Source of the DNA: an uncultured Eubacteriales bacterium
GTDB taxonomy: Bacteria; Bacillota; Clostridia; Christensenellales; Aristaeellaceae
Length of the DNA: 64,000 nt
NCBI GenBank assembly: GCA_902778995.1
Contig: CACYZW010000004.1
Span: 47,966 to 111,965 of the forward strand
Direction: 5' to 3'
Part shown: in pieces, positions 7,805 through 17,291 of the stretch
Numbering within the stretch: the first letter of the stretch is position 1
Layout of the letters: each line of letters opens with the position of its first letter
Position numbers and translations under genes: made by a program
Notes under the pieces: generated by a model
Told to the model about the DNA's origin: nothing
The model's database searches: none
Seen by the model: the letters and a program-made list of their open reading frames with translations, nothing else

Positions 7805-8829
7805 GTAATAATATCGTGGAAAGTGGTAAAATCCTGCTCTATCAGTATGAAACAGATAAGGTATTTGTCGATGTATATTTCAAGGACGAGACTTTTTGGA
7901 TGACTCAGCGAGGCATGAGCGAACTGTTCGCCTGTACGACGGACAATATTTCTCTACACTTACAGAATATTTATGCCGAAGAGGAATTGGAACGCGATGC
8001 AACCACCGAGAAATTCTCGGTAGTTCGCAAAGAGGGAAGCCGTCAGGTAAAGCGAGCACTGGACTTCTATAACCTGGACGCCATCATTGCCGTGGGCTAT
8101 CGCGTCAATTCCAAGAAGGCGACGCGCTTTCGCCAATGGGCTACAAAGACGCTTCGGGAGTATGTTCAGAAGGGATTTGTGCTCAACGACGATATGCTCA
8201 AAAATGGCCGGCCCTTTGGCCGGGACTATTTCGATGAACTGCTGGAGCGCATTCGTGAGATTCGCGCCAGCGAACGCCGCGCCTATCAGAAGATTGCGGA
8301 TGTCTTTGAACAGTGCAGCTACGATTATGACAGCAACAGCGAAACCACGAAGGCCTTTTATGCCTTTGTGCAAAACAAGCTGCATTATGCTGTGACGGGA
8401 AAGACGGCTGCCGAGTTGCTCTCCGAACGCGCCACGCTCGATAGTCCGACGATGGGCCTGACGACCTGGAAAGCCGCGCCGAGCGGCAAGATACTAAAGA
8501 GCGATGTCGTCGTCGCCAAAAACTATCTGAATGAAAGGGAACTGTCCCGGCTGAACCGTCTGGTGACCATGTTCATCGACCATGCTGAGCTGATGGCCGA
8601 GGACGAGATTCCCATGGGCATGCAGGATTGGCTGGATGTGACCGATCAATTCCTGAAAAGCAATCGTCGGAAGGTGCTCGATGGCAAGGGACAACTTTCA
8701 CATGATGAAGCCGTTCGCAAGGTCACAGAGATATATGCTGAGTTCCGCAAGCGTCAGGATTTGCAATATGTCTCTGAATTTGACCGGCAGATGGAACGGT
8801 ATTTGACGGGTGAGAATGAAGAGAAGTGA
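7801..8829 (+). CDS. rhuM: RhuM-family protein embedded in type I R-M operon
   Basis: A 342-residue protein with the RhuM hallmarks: VDVYFKDETFWMTQRGMSEL near the N-terminus (a KilA-N/Bro-like DNA-binding fold), then LDFYNLDAIIAVGYRVNS and FRQWATKTLREYVQKGF, and a helical C-terminus. RhuM was named as a Salmonella virulence protein, but homologues are frequent between hsd genes. Its biochemical job is not known; an accessory or regulatory role in defence is inferred. It overlaps hsdM by four bases. The base composition is visibly more AT-rich than hsdM and hsdR, hinting that this piece was exchanged separately. Confidence 0.88.
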   Translation: MSNNIVESGKILLYQYETDKVFVDVYFKDETFWMTQRGMSELFACTTDNISLHLQNIYAEEELERDATTEKFSVVRKEGSRQVKRALDFYNLDAIIAVGYRVNSKKATRFRQWATKTLREYVQKGFVLNDDMLKNGRPFGRDYFDELLERIREIRASERRAYQKIADVFEQCSYDYDSNSETTKAFYAFVQNKLHYAVTGKTAAELLSERATLDSPTMGLTTWKAAPSGKILKSDVVVAKNYLNERELSRLNRLVTMFIDHAELMAEDEIPMGMQDWLDVTDQFLKSNRRKVLDGKGQLSHDEAVRKVTEIYAEFRKRQDLQYVSEFDRQMERYLTGENEEK

Positions 8830-8853
8830 CAACTTCGGATTTGTGGGGATGAA

Positions 8854-9990
8854 ATGATGAAACTTGGCGACTTATGTGGGAGCGAAACTGAACGACTTAC
8901 GGCTGCCGATGCCCTGATGATTGATTATATCGACATTTCCAGCGTCAGCAACGAAAGTAAAAGTATAATCGGTAAGCAGACGCTACAGAGTAGAGAAGCC
9001 CCGAGCAGAGCGCAACGGGTTATCAAGGCTGATGATATACTTGTTTCAACGGTGCGACCCAACTTAAATGCTGTAGCGGTTTACGATGGGTCGTTTGAAA
9101 ACCTGGCAGTTGCTTCTACCGGGTTTTGTGTTCTGCGCTGTAAACCTGGAGTGAGTCATCGGTTTGTTTTCAATATTTGTAAATCAAATGCCTTTATCAA
9201 AGCGATGACCGAACAGGCAACTGGGGCAAGCTATCCGGCGGTCAATGACAGAATCATTCGGGCATTTGAGGTTCCTGATCTTGACTATGAATCTCAGACA
9301 CGGCTTGCAGGAAGGCTGGATAGCATTCAACTGATTATCGATCTTAGAAAACAGCAACTTCGTGAACTGGATGATCTCATCAAAGCCCGATTTGTCGAGA
9401 TGTTTGGTTCTATACGGGAGACTGTTCCTCTATCGTATTACATCGATTCCTTGGTTGCAGGGAAAAGCCTTGCCGGGGAAGAGGAATGCACTAACAAAGT
9501 ACTGAAAACAGGTGCAGCGACTCATGATTATTTTGACGCTTCTCAAGTAAAGAATCTGCCTAAAGAATATGTACCTTTGCCAGAACATTTAATACATGAT
9601 GGTGATGTCATTATAAGCAGGATGAATACAGCGGAATTGGTTGGCGCCGCTGCGTACATTTGGGCAGCGCCAAATAACACATATCTTCCAGATCGGCTAT
9701 GGAGAGCTGAACTAACGGATAAAGCAAATCCCATATTTGTTTGGCAATCGATTATTCAGCCGACGACCAAGGAAGCCATCAGGAGAATCGCCGGAGGCAC
9801 AAGTGGAAGCATGAAGAATATTTCAAAACCGGGATTGTTGGGACTTCATGTGAAAAAGGTTGAAATGAGCACACAAAACAAGTTTGCCGCCTTCGTCTCT
9901 CAGGTCGACAAATCTAAAGTTGTCGTGCAGGAAGCCTTGGACAAGGCACAACTGCTGTTTGACAGTTTGATGCAGCAATACTTTGGGTGA
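8854..9990 (+). CDS. hsdS: Type I restriction-modification specificity subunit S
   Basis: About 378 residues in the two-half layout of HsdS: a first target-recognition domain (about 1-160), a central helical spacer (RLDSIQLIIDLRKQQLRELD near 155-180), a second target-recognition domain from about residue 190, and a C-terminal helix. HsdS sets the bipartite DNA sequence recognised by the M2S methylase. The starts ATG ATG at 8854/8857 follow GGGGATG. Like rhuM it is more AT-rich than its neighbours, as expected for a module that changes by recombination. It is nine bases from hsdR. Confidence 0.88.
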   Translation: MMKLGDLCGSETERLTAADALMIDYIDISSVSNESKSIIGKQTLQSREAPSRAQRVIKADDILVSTVRPNLNAVAVYDGSFENLAVASTGFCVLRCKPGVSHRFVFNICKSNAFIKAMTEQATGASYPAVNDRIIRAFEVPDLDYESQTRLAGRLDSIQLIIDLRKQQLRELDDLIKARFVEMFGSIRETVPLSYYIDSLVAGKSLAGEEECTNKVLKTGAATHDYFDASQVKNLPKEYVPLPEHLIHDGDVIISRMNTAELVGAAAYIWAAPNNTYLPDRLWRAELTDKANPIFVWQSIIQPTTKEAIRRIAGGTSGSMKNISKPGLLGLHVKKVEMSTQNKFAAFVSQVDKSKVVVQEALDKAQLLFDSLMQQYFG

Positions 9991-9999
9991 GGTGATCCC

Positions 10000-12900
10000 A
10001 TGACCAACTTCGATTTCCTGCTTTCCACCCCGGCCTTTGAATCCTTCGCGGACGTGGCGGTGGCGTCGGAGCGCATCTATGCCATCGACCCGTCGGTCTG
10101 CGTGGTGAACTGCCGCCGGGCGATGGAGATCGCCGTGAAGTGGATGTATGCCGTGGACAGCGCGCTGGTCATGCCCTGGGACGACAAGCTGGTCAGCCTG
10201 ATGAACACCGACGCGTTCCGGGACATCGTGGATTCGGACGTGCTGCGGCGCATGGATTTCATCCGCCGCATCGGCAATATCGCCGCCCATGAGGGCAAGA
10301 AGATCACCAAAGACCAGGCGCGGCTGTGCCTCCAGCATCTCCATAGCTTCATGGACTTCGTGGCCTATTGCTATGGCGACAGCTATGAAGAGCGCAGGTT
10401 TGACCCCGCCCTGCTGGACGCGCCCGCGCCCGCCGCGCCCGCGCCCGCCGCGCCTGCGCCCGCCGCGCCTGCGCCGACCCCGGATAAGGATGTCCGCATC
10501 GAGGAACTGCTGAAGGAAAACGCGGCACTCAGGGAAGAACTGACCGCCCGGCGCGAGGAGCAGCAGCAGACCTATGTGCCCAAGCCGCTGGACATCTCCG
10601 AATACAGGACCCGCAAGGCCTACATCGACTACATGCTGATGGACGCGGGATGGACCCAGGGCGCCGACTGGCTGAACGAGGTGGAGCTGCGGGGCATGCC
10701 CAGCGCCTCCGGGGTGGGCTATGCCGACTATGTGCTGTACGGCAGCGACGGGCGCGCGCTGGCGGTGATCGAGGCCAAGCGCACCTGCGAGGACGTGTCC
10801 AAGGGCCGCCAGCAGGCCAAGCTGTACGCAGATTTGATCGAAGCCAAACAGGGCCGCCGCCCGGTGGTGTTCCTCACCAACGGCTTTGAGACGCGCATCA
10901 TCGACAACCGGTATCCCGAGCGCCGGGTTGCCACGATCTACTCAAAGCGTGACCTGGAGAAGTGGTTCAACCTGCTGAGCATGCGCACCGGCCTTTCGCA
11001 CATCGTGGTGGACAAGAAGATCGCCGGGCGATACTATCAGGAGCAGGCCGTTCGCGCCGTGTGCGAGAGCTTCGATAAGAATAACCGGCGCAGGGCGCTG
11101 CTGGTGATGGCCACCGGCTCCGGCAAGACCCGCACCGTGATCGCGCTGGTGAAGGCGCTGCTGGAGCAGGGTTGGGTGAAGAACATACTGTTCCTGGCCG
11201 ATCGCAACAGCCTGGTCACCCAGGCCAAGCGCAGCTTTGTGAACCTGCTGCCGGACCTCTCCGTGGTCAATCTCTGCGAGGACAAGAGCAACTATGGCGC
11301 GCACTGCGTGTTTTCCACCTACCAGACCATGTACAACTGCATCGACGCCATACAGGACGACCAGGGCAAGCTGTTCACCTGCGGGCACTTCGATTTGATC
11401 ATCTGCGACGAGGCCCACCGCTCCATCTACAACAAATACAAGGACATCTTCGATTACTTCGACGCGCCGCTGGTGGGCCTGACCGCCACGCCCAAGGACG
11501 ACATCGACAAGAACACCTATGGCATCTTCGAGCTGCAGAACGGCGTGCCCACCTACGGCTACGAGCTGGCCGAGGCCGTGCGCGACGGCTTCCTGGTGGA
11601 CTTCGTCTCCGTGGAATCGAAGCTGAAATTCCTGGAGCAGGGCATCGTGTACGACGAGCTCTCCGACGCGGACAAGCAGGCCTATGAGGCGACCTTCACC
11701 GATGAAAACGGCGAGCTGCCGGAGAGCATCTCGTCCTCCGCGCTGAACGAGTGGATTTTCAACGAGGACACCATCCGCGAGGTGCTGAACATACTGATGA
11801 CCCACGGGCTGAGGGTGGACTACGGGAACAAGATCGGCAAGACGATCATATTTGCCAGGAGCCACACCCATGCCGAAAAGATACTGGAGGTGTTCGGAAG
11901 GGAATATCCCCAGCTGACGGGCTACGCGAAGGTCATTGACAACTACATCAACTATGCCCAGACCGCCATCGACGAGTTCTCCGAGCCGAACAGGCTGCCG
12001 CAGATCGCCATCTCCGTGGATATGCTGGATACCGGCATCGACGTGCCCGAGGTGCTGAACCTGGTGTTGGCACGCGGCTGTGCCCCGGCCTGCTGGACGG
12101 CGAGGACAAGAGGCAATTCTATATCTTCGACTTCTGCGGGAATTTCGAGTTTTTCCGGATGAACCAGGGCAAGCCCGTGCCCAACACCATATCGTTGTCA
12201 GGCGCGATTTTTACGCTCAAGGCGGAGATCGCGTTCAAGCTGCAGGACCTGGATTATCAGACGCCCGACCTGATCGAGTTCCGCAAGACGCTGGTGGACG
12301 ACATGGTGGCGAAGGTTCGGGAGCTGAACAAGGACAATTTTGCCGTCCGCCAGCATCTGAAATATGTGGAGCTGTACGCCAATCCCGACAGCTATCGGGC
12401 GCTGACCTATGAGGACACCCTGATGATGAAGCAGGAGCTGGCGCCGTTGATCGTGCCGGACGACGACGACGCCAAGGCCCTGCGCTTCGATGCGCTGATA
12501 TACGGCATCGAACTGGCCTATCTCGTGGGGAAGAAATACGGCAAGGCGCGGTCCGACCTGATGAAGAAGGTGGCTGCGGTTGCAAAGGTCGCCAACATCC
12601 CTGAGATCGAGCAGCAGGCGGAGCTGATCGACAGGATCCTTCACACGGACTATGTCGACAACGCCGGTATCAATGAATTCGAGCACATCCGGGAGAAACT
12701 CAGGGATTTGATCAAGTACATCCCCCGCGTTGTATTTCATGTTGATATTGACATGGAGGATACCTTGCTGTCAATGGACTGGAACGAGTCCAACCTGGAG
12801 AGCGACGACCTGAAGGATTACCGCGCCAAGGCGGAATACTACATTCGCCAGCACCAGGACAATGGCGCGATTGCGAAGCTCAGGGGGAATGTCCCCCTGA

Positions 12901-13274
12901 CATCCGGCGACATAGAAGAACTGGAGAAGATCCTGTGGAGCGAAGTGGGTACCAAGCAGGATTACGAGGCGGAATACGGCCAGAAGCCGCTGGGAGAGCT
13001 GGTGAGGGAAATCGTCGGAATGGATATGGCCGCGGCGAAGGCGGCGTTCTCCGATTTTCTGGAAAGGGCCAACCTGGACAGCCGACAGATCTATTTCGTG
13101 AATCAGATCGTGGAATACATCGTGCGAAACGGCATGATGAAGGATCTTTCCGTGCTGCAACAGCCGCCGTTTACGGATCAGGGGAATATCGTGGAACTGT
13201 TTTCCTCAAACCTCGGGGTTTGGAACGGCATAAAGAGGACAATAGAGCAGATCAACGAAAACGCAGCTGCATAA
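10000..13274 (+). pseudogene. hsdR: Type I restriction endonuclease subunit R, broken by deletion and frameshift
   Basis: The first frame runs to a stop at 12160-12162; the true downstream frame reads from about 12069 to 13274. The N-terminal DUF4145 domain (about 1-130) is joined by an Ala-Pro repeat linker (about 141-160) to the nuclease and DEAD-like motor. Walker A ATGSGKT is near residue 370, DEAH near 468 and GLTATP near 495. At 12067-12070 the sequence jumps from LNLV straight to GTRLCPGLLDG in another frame. Relatives carry about 16-17 more residues there, including the motif VI QMIGR arginine. This implies loss of about 49 nt. Restriction should be dead unless this is an assembly fault; M and S look intact, so methylation may persist. 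Confidence 0.85.
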
Positions 13275-13301
13275 TCAACGCAGAAACAGGAGGGCTTTAC
13301 A

Positions 13302-14222
13302 TTGGTAGAAGTGATTCGGACGATTCTGCCGGTCGTCGTCATGTTGGTGATCGGCATCATATCCCGTCGAAGCGGCATGATTTCCCGCGAGGGCATCGGG
13401 GCGCTGAAGAATGTGGTGGTGAACATCACGCTGCCCGCCGTGCTGCTGAATGCCTTTGCCACCACCAGCTACACCTTTATGGATGTGGTGGTGCCGCTTT
13501 TGATGTTCGCGGTGTGCTTCATCGCCTGGGCGCTGGGCAGGGCGGCGGGGAAGGCGCTGCGCATGCCGTCGCGCTTTGTGCCCTTCCTGACCACCGGCTT
13601 TGAGGCGGGCATGCTGGGCTACGCGCTGTTCAACATGCTCTACGGGGCGGACCGCACCGCCGAGTTCGCCCGGATCGACCTGGGCCAGGTGCTGTTCGTT
13701 TTCACGCTGTACAAGGTGCTTCTTGCCATGGATGGCAATGAAAAGGCGGACGCGGGCCAGCTCATCAGGGAGATGGCCCTGTCGCCGATCATCATCGCCA
13801 TCGTCGCGGGGGTGCTGCTGGGGGCGACGGGGCTGTACAGGGCCATGATCCCCTCGGGCGTCAGCGGCGTGTTGGATGCATGCACGTCCTTCGTGGCGGC
13901 CCCCACCAGCGCGATCATACTGCTGACCATCGGCTACGACCTGATGCTGGACGACATCCCCTGGGCGCAGACGGCGAAGGTGGTCGCCCTGCGCCTGGTC
14001 ATCATGCTGGCGCTCCGCACGGCGCTGGTGGCGCTGCTGCGCGTCCTCTGGCCCCAGACGGACCTGACTGCGGCGATCAATGTGATGTTTATACTGCCGC
14101 CGCCCTTCGTGCTGCCCGTGTTCGCGGACGACGCGGACCAGCGCACCTATGTGTCCTCGGCCCTGTCGGTGTCCACGCTGGTGGCCATCGTCGGCTTTGG
14201 AATCATAGCGGCGATGGGGTAG
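13302..14222 (+). CDS. AEC-family (auxin efflux carrier-like) transporter
   Basis: A 306-residue membrane protein with about ten hydrophobic segments in two five-helix halves. The first half starts ILPVVVMLVIGIISRRSG and includes the conserved helix-break segment NVVVNITLPAVLLNAF; the second half includes the LPPPFVLPVF segment near the C-terminus. AEC transporters move organic acids such as malate, or other small anions. The TTG start at 13302 is chosen because AGGAGG lies seven bases upstream. It follows hsdR by only 27 bp but has no functional link to it. The substrate cannot be told from sequence. Confidence 0.88.
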   Translation: MVEVIRTILPVVVMLVIGIISRRSGMISREGIGALKNVVVNITLPAVLLNAFATTSYTFMDVVVPLLMFAVCFIAWALGRAAGKALRMPSRFVPFLTTGFEAGMLGYALFNMLYGADRTAEFARIDLGQVLFVFTLYKVLLAMDGNEKADAGQLIREMALSPIIIAIVAGVLLGATGLYRAMIPSGVSGVLDACTSFVAAPTSAIILLTIGYDLMLDDIPWAQTAKVVALRLVIMLALRTALVALLRVLWPQTDLTAAINVMFILPPPFVLPVFADDADQRTYVSSALSVSTLVAIVGFGIIAAMG

Positions 14223-14264
14223 CACGGCGCGTGACAGTCGCCGCTGCAATGCTGAAAAAATACC

Positions 14265-14290
14265 GCACGATTCGATCGTGCGGCGTTTTC
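14265..14290 (+). terminator. Terminator after the AEC transporter
   Basis: CCGCACGATTCGATCGTGCGG forms a perfect stem followed by CGTTTTC. It could act for both convergent genes. Confidence 0.7.
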
Positions 14291-14311
14291 ATATGCCCTT
14301 ATACCGGTCAA

Positions 14312-14722
14312 TCAGAAATCCATCAAATACAGACCCCATGTTTCGTCCTGGCGCCGTTCCACGCGGCCATCGATCACGCGCACGACGATCTCCGCCGTGA
14401 TGCTGACGGTTGCGCGGGTCAGGTGCCCGCCGCGCACGTTCCCATCGCGGTCGCCCGCGCTCATGTGCAGATGCAGATGCCGGCCCTGGGTGATCGTGCC
14501 GTGCAGGGACACGATCTCATAAGCCCCCTGGAAGCGGTTCGGCAGGAACCGCTTTTCATTTTTGTCGAACACGCCCACGGTGAAGTCGTCCACCGCGCCA
14601 AGGCCGTTGATCTCGGCCAGGCCGATGCCTTCCCGCTCGGCCAGGCGCGAAAGCTGCGCCACGATTTCCTCGCCTGGGTCGAGGCGCACGATGCAGGTGT
14701 CGTTATATCGTCTGTAGTCCAT
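14312..14722 (-). CDS. PPC-domain (DUF296) protein
   Basis: A 136-residue single-domain protein. The motif [20 protein letters not shown], with paired histidines and a following GGH, is the metal-binding and trimer core of the PCC/DUF296 fold, and the C-terminus ends WGLYLMDF. Plant members bind DNA via an AT-hook, which is absent here, so the bacterial protein is better seen as a small trimeric metal-binding protein of unknown role. The ATG at 14722 follows AAAGGTGG; an in-frame ATG 18 bases upstream would put that site inside the coding region. Convergent with the AEC gene. Confidence 0.82.
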   Translation of the reverse strand: MDYRRYNDTCIVRLDPGEEIVAQLSRLAEREGIGLAEINGLGAVDDFTVGVFDKNEKRFLPNRFQGAYEIVSLHGTITQGRHLHLHMSAGDRDGNVRGGHLTRATVSITAEIVVRVIDGRVERRQDETWGLYLMDF

Positions 14723-14875
14723 GTCAAACCCACCTTTCATAATATTTTAACACAGAGGGGCTCGTTTTGCAAGCGCGGGAGGCGCTCAATAAGGGCGGTT
14801 TTCATATCTTTTTGATTTCATAATACAAATTTACCTGCAAATATGAAAAAAGATGGCGCAGGGGGCTTTTCAAAC

Positions 14876-14904
14876 TTGCGTTTTTCTGTTAAAATGTATA
14901 CACT
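14876..14904 (+). promoter_or_regulatory. Promoter of the EF-G-like gene
   Basis: TTGCGT (14876-14881), 17 bp, TACACT (14899-14904) in an AT-rich stretch; an alternative -10, TAAAAT, is at 14890-14895. It lies about 80 bp before the start codon. Confidence 0.45.
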
Positions 14905-14980
14905 ATGGCAAATAAGCGCGTATAGGGTAAAACATCCGTTGCGCTTGTGCGCGTAAAAAATCATACAGGGGGAATTCTTT

Positions 14981-17062
14981 ATGAAAGATTATCAGGCCAA
15001 GAATATCCGTAACCTGGCACTCATCGGCCACGGCGGCGTCGGCAAGACCACGCTGGCGGAAGCGCTGCTGTTCACGGCGGGTGCGATTGATCGCCAGTGC
15101 CGCGTGGAGGACGGCCAGGCGACCATGGACTATGATCCCGAAGAGATCAAGCGCCACATATCCCTCTCCGCCGCCATGGCGCCGCTGGAGTGGAAGAATA
15201 CAAAGGTCAATCTGGTGGATATTCCCGGCTTCTTTGATTTTGCCGGCGAGCAAGTGGGCCCGCTGGATGTTTGCGAAGGCGCGCTGATCGTGGTGGGCGC
15301 GGTCTCCGGCCTGGATGTGGGCGCGGAGAAGGCATGGGCGATTGCCGACAAGACCCATACCTCCCGCATGATCGCCATTACCAAGATGGATCAGGAAAAC
15401 GCCAACTTCGACAAGGTGCTGAACGAGCTGACCGAGAAGTACGGCAGCCATTTGGCCCCCATCGAGGTGCCCATCGTTGAAAACGGCAAGTTCACCGGCG
15501 TGGCCTGCCTGCTGGAGAAGAAGGCGTTCGTGGGCGAGGGCAAGAGCCTGAAGGCCGTGGACATTCCCGCTTCCGTGGAGGCCGAGGTCGAAAAGTGCCG
15601 CGAGGCCCTGGTTGAGGCCGCCGCAGGCGCGGACGACGATCTGATGATGAAGTACCTCGAGGGCGAGGAGCTGACCGACGACGAGGTCATGATGGGCCTG
15701 CGCAAAGGCATTGTGGACGGCACCGTCGTGCCGGTGGTCTGCTGCTCTGCCGCCAGCCGCGTGGGCGTCGCCAAGCTGCTGGACAACGTGGCCGATCTGA
15801 TGCCCTCTCCCGAAGGCACCGTGCTCGCGGGCACCAATCCCAAGACCGGCGAAGCGACCGAGCGTCCCTGCGACGACAGCGCGCCCTTCTCCGCCCGCGT
15901 GTTCAAGACCATGGCCGACCCGTTCATGGGCAAGCTGAGTCTGATGAAGGTTACCTCCGGCGTGCTGGAGGGCAGCACCGCGCTGTACAACGTCAACGCC
16001 GACAAGACCGAGAAGCCCGGCACCATTTACTTCCTCAAGGGCAAGCAGCAGATCACCACCCAGAAGGTCCACGCCGGCGATCTGTGCGCCCTGGCCAAGC
16101 TGACCTCCGTCGCTACCGGCAATACCCTCTGCGACGCCAACAATCCGATCCAGTTCCCCGACCTGGACTTCCCGGCTCCCTGCATCAGCAAGGCCGTTTA
16201 CGCCAAGAAGGCCGGCGAGGAGGACAAGATCTTCAGCGGCCTGAACCGCCTCATGGAAGAGGATCCCACCATCAAGGTGGAAAAGAACGTGGAGACCGCC
16301 GAATCCGTGCTGAGCGGCCTGGGCGAGATGGCCATCGACGTGGTCGCCGCCAAGCTTGCCAGCAAGTTCAAGGTGGAATGCGAGCTGAAGGATCCCAAGA
16401 TCCCGTACCGCGAGTCCATCCGCAAGCCCATCGACGTGCAGGGACGCCACAAGAAGCAGTCCGGCGGCCATGGACAGTTCGGCGATGTCAAGATCAAGTT
16501 CCGTCCCAACGACGACCCCAACGATACCGAGTTCCACTTTGTCGATAGCGTCGTGGGCGGCACCGTCCCGCGCCAGTACATTCCCGCCGTTGAAAAGGGC
16601 CTGATCGAGAACATCCGCCACGGCGTGCTGGCGGGCTTCCCCGTGGTGGGCCTCACCGCCGAGCTGTACGACGGCGGCTACCATCCCGTGGACTCCTCTG
16701 AAATGGCCTTCAAGACGGCGGCGCGCCTGGCCTTCAAGCAGCTGACCGGCGCCAACCCCGTGCTCCTCGAGCCCATCTATCATGTCGAGGTGGACGTGCC
16801 GGACGCCAACATGGGCGACATCTACGGCGATATGAGCAAGCGCCGCGGTCGCATTCTCGGCTCCGAGAAGGTGGGCGAGATGCAGCGCGTCATCGCCGAG
16901 GCCCCGCTGTCCGAGATGTTCAAGTACGCCACCGACCTGCGCTCCATGACCCAGGGCCGCGGCTCCTTCACCATGCACTTCGAGCGCTATGAGGAAGTGC
17001 CCGCCGCTTCCGCCAAGAAGGTCATCGAAGCCTACAAGGCCGAGGAGGAGGACGACGATTAA
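14981..17062 (+). CDS. EF-G-like translational GTPase (non-canonical paralogue)
   Basis: A 693-residue protein with the five-domain layout of elongation factor G. The P-loop is GHGGVGKT at about residues 16-23. G3 reads VDIPGF where EF-G has DTPGH, and G4 reads TKMD where EF-G has NKMD. Domain IV/V landmarks are present (GGHGQFGDVKIKF near 490 and GDIYGDMSKRRGRILG near 610). These changes place it among EF-G-like paralogues rather than the main factor, which is usually encoded in a ribosomal cluster. Its role in translocation, recycling or stress is not known. A strong site, GGGGGAA, precedes the ATG. Confidence 0.85.
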   Translation: MKDYQAKNIRNLALIGHGGVGKTTLAEALLFTAGAIDRQCRVEDGQATMDYDPEEIKRHISLSAAMAPLEWKNTKVNLVDIPGFFDFAGEQVGPLDVCEGALIVVGAVSGLDVGAEKAWAIADKTHTSRMIAITKMDQENANFDKVLNELTEKYGSHLAPIEVPIVENGKFTGVACLLEKKAFVGEGKSLKAVDIPASVEAEVEKCREALVEAAAGADDDLMMKYLEGEELTDDEVMMGLRKGIVDGTVVPVVCCSAASRVGVAKLLDNVADLMPSPEGTVLAGTNPKTGEATERPCDDSAPFSARVFKTMADPFMGKLSLMKVTSGVLEGSTALYNVNADKTEKPGTIYFLKGKQQITTQKVHAGDLCALAKLTSVATGNTLCDANNPIQFPDLDFPAPCISKAVYAKKAGEEDKIFSGLNRLMEEDPTIKVEKNVETAESVLSGLGEMAIDVVAAKLASKFKVECELKDPKIPYRESIRKPIDVQGRHKKQSGGHGQFGDVKIKFRPNDDPNDTEFHFVDSVVGGTVPRQYIPAVEKGLIENIRHGVLAGFPVVGLTAELYDGGYHPVDSSEMAFKTAARLAFKQLTGANPVLLEPIYHVEVDVPDANMGDIYGDMSKRRGRILGSEKVGEMQRVIAEAPLSEMFKYATDLRSMTQGRGSFTMHFERYEEVPAASAKKVIEAYKAEEEDDD

Positions 17063-17097
17063 TCTTCGTCGTTTCCGACAAGGCATATTTGTCGAAG

Positions 17098-17245
17098 GGG
17101 CTGTCTCAGAATAGAGATCCATGACAGAAAATGAAGCCTGATCGTCGAAGGGGCGGCATTTATGCCGCCCCTGGACGCCGTTTAGGGCGTCGCTGCGATG
17201 GCATTCAGTCATTTTTGCGTCTGATATTCTGTTTTGGGACAGCCC
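17098..17245. mobile_element. Short inverted-repeat element (MITE-like)
   Basis: The ends read GGGCTGTCTCAGAATAGA and, inverted, GGGCTGTCCCAAAACAGAATA, giving an imperfect terminal repeat. GGGCTGTCYCARAA resembles ends of Firmicute insertion sequences. The interior has no coding frame but two strong hairpins (GGGGCGGCATTTATGCCGCCCC and GACGCCGTTTAGGGCGTC). No clear target duplication was seen. It fills the gap between the EF-G-like and ABC genes and may serve as their terminator. Confidence 0.6.
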
Positions 17246-17291
17246 TCTTCTGTAAGTCCATGATCGCCCGGAAGGGAGGGCAAAACCACCG

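Noticed and set aside
10420-10475. GC-rich tandem repeat as a separate element
   Set aside because: It is coding sequence for the Ala-Pro linker of HsdR.
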